43,879 bases of DNA from Streptomyces antimicrobicus (lineage in GTDB: Bacteria > Actinomycetota > Actinomycetes > Streptomycetales > Streptomycetaceae): the NCBI RefSeq assembly GCF_020532625.1, contig NZ_JAJAUY010000040.1:1-43879 (forward strand), in the 5' to 3' direction. Position numbers and translations under genes: made by a program. Below are positions 7,764-15,335 of the stretch, in pieces. How positions within the stretch are numbered: position 1 is the first letter of the stretch; each line of letters opens with the position of its first letter. The notes below the pieces were generated by a model. That model was not told where the DNA came from, did not search any database, and saw only the letters and a program-made list of their open reading frames with translations.

Positions 7764-9221
7764 GTGTCGGGTTCCATGCCTCGCGGCCTGCAGGAGTCGG
7801 TCCGCGCACTCGCCGAAGGCGAGGTGACCTCACGGGAGTTGACCGAGTCCTGCCTGACGCGGATCGAGGCAGCGCAGCCCGTGCTGGGCGCCTTCCGCAT
7901 CGTCCGCGCGGCGGCGGCCCTGGCCGAGGCCGACGCGGCGGACCGGCGGCTCGCCGCCGGTGAACGGCTGCCGCTGCTCGGCGTGCCGCTCGCGGTGAAG
8001 GACGACATGGACGTGGCCGGACTGCCGACCGCCTTCGGCTGCCCGGGCGACTTCCCGCCGAAGCTCGCCGACAGCGAGGCGGTACGCCGGCTGCGCGCGG
8101 CCGGCGCCGTGATCGTCGGCAAGACCACGACCCCGGAGCTGGGGCAGTGGCCGTTCACCGAGGGCCCGGCCTTCGGCGCCACGCGCAACCCGTGGGACCC
8201 CGAGCGCACACCCGGCGGCTCCTCGGGCGGGTCCGCGGCGGCGGTCGCGGCCGGGCTGGTGCCGGCGGCGCTCGGCTCGGACGGCGCCGGCTCGGTCCGG
8301 ATCCCCGCCGCCTGGACCCACCTGGTGGGGATCAAGCCGCAGCGCGGGCGCGTGTCGACCTGGCCGGAGCCGGAGTCGTTCCGCGGGCTGACCGTCAACG
8401 GCGTGCTGGCCCGCACGGTCGCCGACGCGGCCCTGCTGCTCGACGCGGCGGCAGGCCCGCACCCGGGCGACCTGCACCGGCCGGCGCCGGTCGACGCGAG
8501 CGCGGCGGCCCGGCGGACCCCGCGCCGGCTGCGGATCGCCCTGTCCTTCGGGATGGCCTTCACCGCGACCCCCAAGTCCCTGGACCCGGTGGTGCGTACG
8601 GCGGTGGAGCGGCTGGCCGCGCGACTGGAGGGGCTCGGGCACGAGGTGGTGCCCGAGGACCCGCGGTACGGGCAGATCGGCCTGACCTTCGTGCCCCGCG
8701 CGACCCGCGGCGTGCTCGACTGGCGGGCGCGGGTGCCCGATCCGGCGCTGCTGGACCCGCGCACGCACGAGGCGATGCGGACCGGGCGGCTGCTGGGCGG
8801 GCTGCCGCTGCGGGTGGCCCGCCGGGCCGAGGCACTGCTCCAGCACCGGATCGGGGAGATCTTCGGCCGGTTCGACGTCGTCCTCACCCCGACCACGGCC
8901 ACCGGCCCGCTGCGGATCGGCCAACTGGCCGGGCTCGGCGCGCTGGACACGGACCGGGCGATGATCGCCACCTGCCCGTACGCGTGGACGTGGAACGTCC
9001 TGGGCTGGCCCGGGGTCAACGTGCCGGCCGGTTTCACCCCGGAGGGGCTGCCCCTGGGCGCCCAGCTCCTGGGCCCCGCCGACTCCGAACCGCTGCTGAT
9101 CTCGCTGGCGGCCCAACTGGAGGCCGACCAGCAGTGGTCCGCCCGTTGGCCACCGCTGGCCGCGCGAACGAGTCGGACCGGCCGCGCGCCGGACCGTGCG
9201 CGGGGGACGGCCGAGGCCTAG
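7764..9221 (+). CDS. amidase (amidase signature family)
   Basis: The 485-residue amidase-signature hydrolase would act on a carboxamide. The Ser-cisSer-Lys triad is visible: Lys in VPLAVKDDMDV, cis-Ser in TPGGSSGGSAAAVAAG, and nucleophile Ser in SDGAGSVRIPAA. The C-terminal VPAGF and GLPLGAQLLG motifs are also present, so the enzyme looks complete. The GTG at 7764 is chosen because GGAGG ends 4 bases before it. The ATG at 7776 is an alternative but would leave a 16-base spacing. The gene lies opposite a LacI repressor, which suggests substrate-induced expression. Its stop codon TAG (9219-9221) forms part of the next gene's -10 box. The substrate is unknown, and nothing suggests a role in GatCAB. 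Confidence 0.9.
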   Translation: MSGSMPRGLQESVRALAEGEVTSRELTESCLTRIEAAQPVLGAFRIVRAAAALAEADAADRRLAAGERLPLLGVPLAVKDDMDVAGLPTAFGCPGDFPPKLADSEAVRRLRAAGAVIVGKTTTPELGQWPFTEGPAFGATRNPWDPERTPGGSSGGSAAAVAAGLVPAALGSDGAGSVRIPAAWTHLVGIKPQRGRVSTWPEPESFRGLTVNGVLARTVADAALLLDAAAGPHPGDLHRPAPVDASAAARRTPRRLRIALSFGMAFTATPKSLDPVVRTAVERLAARLEGLGHEVVPEDPRYGQIGLTFVPRATRGVLDWRARVPDPALLDPRTHEAMRTGRLLGGLPLRVARRAEALLQHRIGEIFGRFDVVLTPTTATGPLRIGQLAGLGALDTDRAMIATCPYAWTWNVLGWPGVNVPAGFTPEGLPLGAQLLGPADSEPLLISLAAQLEADQQWSARWPPLAARTSRTGRAPDRARGTAEA

Positions 9222-9224
9222 CGT
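9219..9224 (+). promoter_or_regulatory. -10 box TAGCGT overlapping the amidase stop codon
   Basis: TAGCGT fits TAnnnT and lies exactly 7 bases before the ATG at 9232, which has no ribosome binding site, so a leaderless transcript is likely. The first three bases are the amidase stop codon. Confidence 0.55.
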
Positions 9225-9231
9225 GTGCGGG

Positions 9232-9681
9232 ATGACGGCACTCTCCGACCACGTCGACCAGCCCGGCCGCTCCGGCTCCGGCGCCACCACCGAGGCCGAC
9301 GCGCACGCCATCGGGCCGGTGCGCACCTCGTACGCCCCCGACCACGACGGCGACCCCGACCCGGGCGAGATCGTCTGGACCTGGGTGCCGTACGAGGAGA
9401 ACGACGGGCGCGGCAAGGACCGGCCGGTGCTCGTCGTGGCCCGGGAGCCGGCGGGCACGGTGCTGGCGGTGCAGCTGTCGAGCAGGCGGCACGACGGCGA
9501 CCGGGAGTGGGTCCCGCTCGGCAGCGGGCCGTGGGACCGGTCCGGGCGGGCGTCCTGGGTGGCCGTGGACCGGGTGCTGCGGGTCCACGACACCGGCATG
9601 CGGCGGGAGGCGTGCGCCCTGGACCGCGGCCGGTTCCAGCTGGTGGTGAACCGGCTGCGGGAACGGTACGGCTGGCGGTGA
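9232..9681 (+). CDS. PemK/MazF-like family protein, no adjacent antitoxin
   Basis: The 149-residue protein has a disordered N-terminal part (about 1-43) followed by a MazF/PemK-like fold. PGEIVWTWVPYEE matches the first beta strand, GKDRPVLVV the conserved RP-V motif, then AVQLSS, WV, and a C-terminal helix beginning near RGRFQLVV. Canonical MazF toxins are ribosome-independent mRNA endonucleases neutralised by a small antitoxin encoded next to them. Here the neighbours are an amidase and a glycosyltransferase, and no small AbrB/RHH-like frame is visible. It may be a domesticated member or have its antitoxin elsewhere. The ATG at 9232 is supported by the TAGCGT box 7 bases upstream. Confidence 0.7.
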   Translation: MTALSDHVDQPGRSGSGATTEADAHAIGPVRTSYAPDHDGDPDPGEIVWTWVPYEENDGRGKDRPVLVVAREPAGTVLAVQLSSRRHDGDREWVPLGSGPWDRSGRASWVAVDRVLRVHDTGMRREACALDRGRFQLVVNRLRERYGWR

Positions 9682-9731
9682 CCTGCGGCTCGTTGCCGCG
9701 CGCTGCTCTACTGATCACGCTCGGCGTCCGC

Positions 9732-9737
9732 TAGGGT
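9732..9737 (+). promoter_or_regulatory. -10 box TAGGGT, leaderless promoter candidate
   Basis: TAGGGT ends 7 bases before the GTG at 9745. There is no ribosome binding site, so a leaderless mRNA starting at the GTG is the simplest reading. Confidence 0.55.
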
Positions 9738-9744
9738 CACGCGA

Positions 9745-10968
9745 GTGATCCGGAGACTCACCTCCATCTGCCCGCCGCGCGCCCGGCGACCCGTCCTGGT
9801 CCTGCTGCTCGCGACCTCGCTCCTGGCGATGTCGGCGTTCTTCCTGCTCGACCGGTTCCCGATGGTCGACACCCTCGTGTACCGCGCCGAGGGTGCGGCC
9901 GTCGCCGACGGCACGGACCTGTACGGCTTCCGCGTCACGGAGGGGAAGCTGGCGGCGACGTACCCGCCGTTCGCGGCCATCCTCTTCGTGCCGACGACCT
10001 GGCTGCCGGTGGGTCTGCTCAAGGCCGCCTTCTTCGCCGGGAACGTGGCCCTGCTGGCGCTGCTGGTCGTGCTGTCCTGGCGGTTCGCCGGACTGCCCCG
10101 GCGCAAGGGGCTGATGGTGGCGGCGGTCGCGGCGGCGCTGTGGCTGGAGCCGGTGTTCCAGACGCTGTTCTTCGGCCAGGTCAACCTGGCCCTGGCCTGC
10201 CTGATCCTGTGGGACCTCGGCCGGGACGACCGGGCGCCGGGCAAGGGCGTCGCCCTGGGCGTGGCCGCGGGCATCAAGCTGACGCCCGCCGTGTTCATCG
10301 TCTACCTGCTCGTCACGGGCCGGATCAAGGCGGGCCTGACCGCCCTGGCGGCGTTCGCCGGATCGGTCCTGCTGGGGGTGTTCGTCCTGCCCGGCGCGAG
10401 CGTGGACTTCTGGACCCGCCGGCTGTTCGAGACCGACCGGGTGGGCAAGACCTGGATCATCGACAACCAGTCCCTCCAGGGCCTGGTCACCCGGGTGCTG
10501 CACACGACCGACTCCGGCTGGGTCTGGCCGCTGGCGGCGGCCGTCTGCGGCGGGGCCGCGCTGTGGCTGGCGCGGCGGGCCCACCTGACGCCCGGCCGGG
10601 GCGACCGCTGGGGCGTGACGATCACGGCCGGGACGGCTTTGCTCGTCTCGCCGATCAGCTGGTCGCACCACTTCGTGTGGTGCGTGCCGGTGATCGCCGT
10701 GCTGGTGGCCTCGGGCTACCAGCGCACGGCGCTGGCGGTGACCGTCGTGTTCGCCTCCCGCTCGCTGTGGCTCGTGCCCCACCAGGGCGACATGGACCTG
10801 CACATGGCCTGGTGGCAGCAGCCGCTCGCGTCCCCGTACGCCGTGGTGACGCTCGTGCTGTTCGCGGCGGCGGCCTGGCAGCTGCGCACGCCCGCGCCGC
10901 TCACGGATGCCGCGGTCCCGCGGGCGCAGCCCCGCTCGGCACCGCCGGAGCCGGCCGGCCACCTCTAG
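9745..10968 (+). CDS. GT87 (DUF2029) polyprenyl-phosphate-mannose-type glycosyltransferase
   Basis: This 407-residue polytopic membrane protein has about ten hydrophobic segments. Diagnostic GT87/DUF2029 features are an acidic MVDTLVYR segment after the first membrane helix, TYPPFAA, a Gln/Asn-containing GQVNLALACLILWDL segment, GIKLTPAVF, and SPISWSHHFVW near the C terminus. Family members such as mycobacterial PimE transfer mannose from polyprenyl-phosphate-mannose to lipids or glycans on the outer face of the membrane. The acceptor here is unknown. The GTG at 9745 is supported by TAGGGT 7 bases upstream. It converges on the macrodomain gene, with a hairpin in the 52-base gap. Confidence 0.85.
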   Translation: MIRRLTSICPPRARRPVLVLLLATSLLAMSAFFLLDRFPMVDTLVYRAEGAAVADGTDLYGFRVTEGKLAATYPPFAAILFVPTTWLPVGLLKAAFFAGNVALLALLVVLSWRFAGLPRRKGLMVAAVAAALWLEPVFQTLFFGQVNLALACLILWDLGRDDRAPGKGVALGVAAGIKLTPAVFIVYLLVTGRIKAGLTALAAFAGSVLLGVFVLPGASVDFWTRRLFETDRVGKTWIIDNQSLQGLVTRVLHTTDSGWVWPLAAAVCGGAALWLARRAHLTPGRGDRWGVTITAGTALLVSPISWSHHFVWCVPVIAVLVASGYQRTALAVTVVFASRSLWLVPHQGDMDLHMAWWQQPLASPYAVVTLVLFAAAAWQLRTPAPLTDAAVPRAQPRSAPPEPAGHL

Positions 10969-10980
10969 GCCGTCCGGGCC

Positions 10981-11006
10981 GCGGCCCGGCTGCCGCTGCG
11001 GGCCGC
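10981..11006. terminator. hairpin between convergent genes, candidate bidirectional terminator
   Basis: GCGGCCCG (10981-10988) pairs perfectly with CGGGCCGC (10999-11006) around a 10-base loop. It lies 12 bases after the glycosyltransferase stop and 14 bases from the macrodomain gene's stop. There is no T tract, as is usual in Streptomyces. Confidence 0.5.
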
Positions 11007-11020
11007 CCGCTCCCCCTCGG

Positions 11021-11854
11021 CTACCCCGTCTGCTCCGCGAACGCCGTCTCGAAGGCGCGGCGGGTGGTCCCCTCGCGGTCCAGGACGGCGAACACCACGT
11101 GCGCGAACGTCCCCCGGAACCGTCCGGTCAGCAGCCGCCGGAACGCCCCTGCCACCTCGGCGGGGTCGTTCTGGAAGACCCCGCACCCCCAGGCCCCCAG
11201 CACCAGGCGCCGGTAGCCGTGCAGTGCGGCCACCTCCAGCACCCGTTCGGCCCGCCGGGCGAGGACGCCGGGGATCTCGTGCGCCCGGTCCGGCTCCTGC
11301 CGGCGCACGACGCCCGCGTTGGGCGCCGGGCAGGTGAGGAAGCCGGCCAGGAACGGCTCCTCCAGCAGCTCGCCCCGGTCGTCCCGGAAGACCGGCACCC
11401 CGGGCGAGTGGATCACCCGGTCGGTGTAGAGCGCCGAGCGCAGGGCGCGGTGGGCCGCGTAGTACTCCGGGGCCAGCAGCAGCGTCGTGTACAGGGCCGA
11501 CGCCCGGCACAGCGCCTCCTCCTGGGCCTTGGCCCCGCGCACGTAGCCGCCCCCGGGATTGCGGGCCGAGGCGAAGTTCAGCACCGCGACCGTGCCGTCC
11601 GCGGCGAGCCGCCGGGCGGCGACCGTGCTGCTCTCCGGGGTGACCTCGAACCGGGTGGGGCCGGAGGCGGCCACCGTTCCCCGACCGGTCGACTCGCCTG
11701 GTTCGACCGGATCCGGCCCGTATATCCTGGTTCCCGCTGTGGCGTCCGTCACAGCGGCGGCGAGGGAGACCTCCCGCCCCGACCGCGTCCGGTACCCACC
11801 GGCCGCCACGATCTCCGCGTTGTCCTGCGCGATGGCGCGCAACCTGCTGCTCAT
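11021..11854 (-). CDS. TIGR02452/DUF2263-type macrodomain protein (microbial PARG-like)
   Basis: The 277-residue protein carries the poly(ADP-ribose) glycohydrolase-like signature: NPGGGY followed seven residues later by QEEALCRAS. In this family the Gly-rich loop binds ADP-ribose diphosphate and the second Glu of QEE is catalytic. LGAWGCGVFQNDP near the C terminus is also typical. It probably removes ADP-ribose from proteins or nucleic acid in the cytoplasm. The ATG at 11854 opens the conserved N-terminal helix (MSSRLRAIAQDN). No strong ribosome binding site is seen. It is divergent from egtA across 132 bases. A link between ADP-ribose removal and thiol protection is possible but is inference from position only. 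Confidence 0.82.
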   Translation of the reverse strand: MSSRLRAIAQDNAEIVAAGGYRTRSGREVSLAAAVTDATAGTRIYGPDPVEPGESTGRGTVAASGPTRFEVTPESSTVAARRLAADGTVAVLNFASARNPGGGYVRGAKAQEEALCRASALYTTLLLAPEYYAAHRALRSALYTDRVIHSPGVPVFRDDRGELLEEPFLAGFLTCPAPNAGVVRRQEPDRAHEIPGVLARRAERVLEVAALHGYRRLVLGAWGCGVFQNDPAEVAGAFRRLLTGRFRGTFAHVVFAVLDREGTTRRAFETAFAEQTG

Positions 11855-11986
11855 CCGGCCATGATTCCGACCGAACGCCCCGGTCGGCAAAGCAGATTCA
11901 CCGCCCGGAGCACACGATTCCTGTCGCACGGGACGGGTAGGCACGGGTGATGCCACTGGCACCCCCAAGGAATCGAGGAGCCGGTC

Positions 11987-13261
11987 ATGTCCCAGACGTC
12001 CCCCCTCGCACCCGCGCGTACCCTCACCGAGACCGCCGCCGAGGACCTGGTCCACGGCATCTGCTTCAAGACCGGCCCGCCGCGCCTGCTCGGCGCCGAA
12101 CTGGAATGGCTGGTGGTCGACGCCGAGCGTCCGCACCGCCCCCTGACCCCCGACCGGCTCACCGCCGCCCACGACGCGGCCCGCGCGCTGCCGCTGCGCT
12201 CCCGGTTCACCGTGGAACCCGGCGGCCAGCTGGAACTGAGCTCACCGCCCGCCGCCTCCCTCGCCCAGTGCCTGGCGGACCTCCAGGAGGACCTGACCGC
12301 CGTCCGGGCGACCCTCCGCGAGCAGGGCCTCGTCCTGCGCGGCCTCGGCCGCGACCGCCGCCCCTTCGCCCGCCGGCTGCTCACCGAGCCGCGCTACGAG
12401 GCCATGGAGGCGTACTTCGACCGCACCGGCCCGGCCGGCCGGGTCATGATGCGCTCCTCCGCCTCCGTCCAGGTCTGCGTCGACGCCGGCCACGAGGAGC
12501 CCGGCCCGTTCGGGTACGCCCGCCGCTGGCGCCTCGCCCACCTGCTGGGCGCCGTCCTGGTCGCCGCCTTCGCCAACTCCCCCGGGCAGGGCCCGTACAC
12601 CGGCTGGCGGTGCGCGCGCCAGGCCCTGTGGGAGGCCCTCGACCGGCGCCGGGCGCTGGCCCCGCCGCTCGACGCGCCGCCCCGGGCGGGCTGGGTCCGG
12701 CACGCGCTGGACACCGAGGTGATGTGCGTCCGTTCCGACGGCCCCGACCCCTGGCCGGTGCCCCGCGGGCTGACCTTCCGCGACTGGCTGCGCACCGGCG
12801 GCCCCCGCCCGCCCACCGCCGAGGACCTCGACTACCACCTGACCACCCTGTTCCCGCCCGTCCGGCCGCGCGGCCACCTGGAGCTGCGCATGATCGACGC
12901 GCAGCCCGGGGACGACGGCTGGCTGGTGCCGGTGGCCGTCGTGCACGCCCTGTTCGACGACCCCGAGGCCGCCGGGACCGCGTACCGGGTCACCGAGGCG
13001 CTCTCCGGCACGTACGGCGACCGGCCGGCCCCCCGCAACCCGCTCTGGCGCGCCGCGGCCCGCCACGGCACGGCCCACCCGCAGCTGCGCGAGGCCGCCA
13101 CCGCCTGCTTCCTGGCCGCCGCCGAGGCCCTGCCCCGGCTCGGCGCGCCGCCCGAGGCCGTGGCGGCGGTGGCCGAGTTCACCGGACGCTACGTCCTGCG
13201 CGGGCGCTGCCCGGCCGACGATCCCCAGGACCTGTCCACCGGGAAGGAGGCCCGCGCATGA
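11987..13261 (+). CDS. egtA: ergothioneine biosynthesis glutamate-cysteine ligase EgtA
   Basis: EgtA makes gamma-glutamylcysteine from Glu and Cys with ATP, the sulfur donor for EgtB. The 424-residue protein has the GCS2-type ligase motifs: GAELEWLVVD, EPGGQLELSSPP and MMRSSASVQVCVD near the N terminus and middle, and HLELRMIDAQP. The ATG at 11987 has GAGGAG 6 bases upstream. It opens a four-gene operon: its TGA overlaps the egtB ATG (ATGA), so translation is coupled. Gene order, families and lengths together identify the cluster. A stand-alone GCS2 family member would be less certain, and a related YbdK-type ligase occurs later in this window. Confidence 0.95.
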   Translation: MSQTSPLAPARTLTETAAEDLVHGICFKTGPPRLLGAELEWLVVDAERPHRPLTPDRLTAAHDAARALPLRSRFTVEPGGQLELSSPPAASLAQCLADLQEDLTAVRATLREQGLVLRGLGRDRRPFARRLLTEPRYEAMEAYFDRTGPAGRVMMRSSASVQVCVDAGHEEPGPFGYARRWRLAHLLGAVLVAAFANSPGQGPYTGWRCARQALWEALDRRRALAPPLDAPPRAGWVRHALDTEVMCVRSDGPDPWPVPRGLTFRDWLRTGGPRPPTAEDLDYHLTTLFPPVRPRGHLELRMIDAQPGDDGWLVPVAVVHALFDDPEAAGTAYRVTEALSGTYGDRPAPRNPLWRAAARHGTAHPQLREAATACFLAAAEALPRLGAPPEAVAAVAEFTGRYVLRGRCPADDPQDLSTGKEARA

Positions 13262-14577
13262 CCGCCGAAGCCGTCCGCCCGGCCGAACCGTCCTTGCGCG
13301 AACGCGCCCTGACCGCGCTGACCGCCGCCCGTGCCCGCACCCGGCTGCTGACCGACGCGGTCACCGACGAGGACCTGACCGCCCAGCACTCCCCGCTGAT
13401 GTCGCCGCTGGTGTGGGACCTCGCGCACATCGGCAACCAGGAGGAGCTCTGGCTGCTGCGCAACGTCGCCGGACGCGACCCCCTGCACCCGGAGATCGAC
13501 CCGCTCTACGACGCCTTCGCCCATCCGCGCGCCGAGCGGCCCCGGCTGCCCCTGCTGGGCCCGGCCGAGGCCCGCCGGTACGCGGCGGAGGTGCGCGGCC
13601 GGGTCTTCGACGTGCTGGCGGCGACGCCGCTGGAGGGAACCCCGCTGCTGGACTCGGCGTTCGCCTTCGGGATGATCGCCCAGCACGAGCAGCAGCACGA
13701 CGAGACCATGCTGATCACCCACCAGCTGCGGCGCGGTGAACCGGTGCTCTCCGCGCCCGACCCCGATCCCCCGGCCGGCCCGCCCCCGGCGGTGCGCGAG
13801 GTCCTGGTACCGGCCGGGCCGTTCACCATGGGCACCTCCACCGAGCCGTGGGCGCTGGACAACGAACGGCCGGCGCACCGGCGCGAGACGGCCGCCTTCT
13901 GGATCGACACCGTCCCGGTGACCTGCGCCGACTACCGGGCGTTCGTCACCGACGGCGGCTACCACGAGCGTTCGTGGTGGGCGCCGGAGGGCTGGGAGCA
14001 GATCCGCAAGCACGGCATCGAGGCCCCGCTGTTCTGGCACCGGGAAGGGACGGTGTGGCTGCGCCGCCGGTTCGGGGTGACGGAGCCGGTGCCGGACGAC
14101 GAACCGGTCCTGCACGTCAGCTGGTACGAGGCGGACGCCTACGCCCGGTGGGCCGGCCGGCGGCTGCCCACCGAGGCCGAGTGGGAGAAGGCCGCCCGGC
14201 ACGACCCGGCGACCGGCCGCTCCACGCGCTACCCGTGGGGTGACGCCGACCCCACCCCGGCGCACGCCAACCTCGGCCAGCGCCATCTGCGTCCGGCCCC
14301 GGCGGGCAGCTATCCGGCGGGCGCCTCGCCGCTGGGCGTACGGCAGCTGATCGGTGACGTGTGGGAGTGGACGGCCAGCGACTTCCTGCCGTACCCGGGC
14401 TTCCGGGCCTTCCCGTACCGGGAGTACTCGGAGGTCTTCTTCGGCCCGGCCCACAAGGTGCTGCGCGGCGGCTCGTTCGCGGTGGACCCGGTGGCCTGCC
14501 GGGGCACGTTCCGCAACTGGGACCTGCCGGTGCGCCGGCAGATCTTCGCCGGGTTCCGGACGGCGAGGGATGCCTGA
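13258..14577 (+). CDS. egtB: ergothioneine sulfoxide synthase EgtB
   Basis: EgtB is a non-haem iron enzyme that couples gamma-glutamylcysteine to hercynine with O2, giving the C-S bond and sulfoxide. The 439-residue protein has an N-terminal DinB-like four-helix domain with the iron ligands: a His in WDLAHIGNQEE and the HEQQHDE motif, which supplies the other two. A C-terminal formylglycine-generating-enzyme-like sulfatase-modifying fold follows (TMGTS, YPWGD, GDVWEWTASDF, VLRGGSFA). Both domains are complete. The start overlaps the egtA stop as ATGA, and the stop TGA shares one base with the egtC ATG, so the three cistrons are tightly coupled. Confidence 0.96.
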   Translation: MTAEAVRPAEPSLRERALTALTAARARTRLLTDAVTDEDLTAQHSPLMSPLVWDLAHIGNQEELWLLRNVAGRDPLHPEIDPLYDAFAHPRAERPRLPLLGPAEARRYAAEVRGRVFDVLAATPLEGTPLLDSAFAFGMIAQHEQQHDETMLITHQLRRGEPVLSAPDPDPPAGPPPAVREVLVPAGPFTMGTSTEPWALDNERPAHRRETAAFWIDTVPVTCADYRAFVTDGGYHERSWWAPEGWEQIRKHGIEAPLFWHREGTVWLRRRFGVTEPVPDDEPVLHVSWYEADAYARWAGRRLPTEAEWEKAARHDPATGRSTRYPWGDADPTPAHANLGQRHLRPAPAGSYPAGASPLGVRQLIGDVWEWTASDFLPYPGFRAFPYREYSEVFFGPAHKVLRGGSFAVDPVACRGTFRNWDLPVRRQIFAGFRTARDA

Positions 14578-15335
14578 TGTGCCGCCATCTCGCCTATGTG
14601 GGGCCGCCGGTACCGCTCGGTCGGCTGCTGTCGGACCCCGAGCACGCGCTGGTGCGCCAGTCGTACGCGCCGCGCCGCCAGCGCTACGGCACGGTCAACG
14701 CCGACGGTTTCGGGGTCGGCTGGTACGCCGAGGGCGATCCGGTGCCGGCCCGCTACCGCCGCTACGGGCCCGTCTGGGGCGACGAGTCCTTCGCCGACCT
14801 CGCCCGCGTGGTGCGCAGCGAGGCGTTCCTGGCCGCCGTGCGCGACGCCACGCTGGCCGGGGCGGACGGCGAGGCGGCGGCGGCGCCGTTCACCGACGGG
14901 CCCTGGCTGTTCAGCCACCAGGGGGCGGTCCGGGACTGGCCCGGGTCGGTGGCCCCGCTCGCCGCGGGCCTGCCGCCCGAGGCCCTGCTGCAGCTGACGG
15001 CGCGCACCGACTCGGCGCTGGTCTGGGCGCTGGTGCTGCGCCGGTTGCGGGCCGGGGACGACCCGGGCACGGCGCTGGCGGAGCCGGTGCGCGAGCTCGC
15101 GGCCGCGGCGCCCGGTTCCCGGCTGAACCTGCTGCTCACGGACGGCAGGACCGTCACCGCGACGGCGTGGGGGGACTCCCTGTGGTACCTGGCCGACCCC
15201 GAGGCCGGCCGCACCGTCGTGGCGTCGGAGCCGTACGACGACGACCCGCGCTGGAGCGAGGTGCCCGACCGCACCCTGCTGACGGCCACCCGCACCCGCG
15301 TCGCCCTCACCCCGCTCAAGGAGAGCCCGCTGTGA
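14577..15335 (+). CDS. egtC: gamma-glutamyl hercynylcysteine sulfoxide hydrolase EgtC
   Basis: EgtC is a class II (Ntn) glutamine-amidotransferase-fold hydrolase that removes the glutamyl group from the EgtB product. In the 252-residue protein the nucleophile is C2 in the opening MCRHLAYVG, exposed once Met is removed. The NADGFGVGWY motif and SHQGAV loop are typical of the family. The start overlaps the egtB stop by one base (TGATG) and the stop overlaps the egtD start as GTGA. An EgtE-type C-S lyase gene, needed for the last step in mycobacteria, is not in the window. A PLP enzyme encoded elsewhere must supply it. Confidence 0.95.
   Translation: MCRHLAYVGPPVPLGRLLSDPEHALVRQSYAPRRQRYGTVNADGFGVGWYAEGDPVPARYRRYGPVWGDESFADLARVVRSEAFLAAVRDATLAGADGEAAAAPFTDGPWLFSHQGAVRDWPGSVAPLAAGLPPEALLQLTARTDSALVWALVLRRLRAGDDPGTALAEPVRELAAAAPGSRLNLLLTDGRTVTATAWGDSLWYLADPEAGRTVVASEPYDDDPRWSEVPDRTLLTATRTRVALTPLKESPL

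Noticed and set aside
6359..9037. An 892-codon minus-strand frame that would fuse the LacI protein to a long N-terminal extension.
   Set aside because: The extension is antisense to the whole amidase gene and is Ser/Arg/Pro-rich noise. The LacI helix-turn-helix begins just after the ATG at 7408, which has its own ribosome binding site.
13189..14454. A 421-codon minus-strand frame opposite egtB.
   Set aside because: It is an antisense shadow. egtB has all iron-ligand and sulfatase-fold motifs, and the frame contains only Arg/Gly/Val-rich noise.
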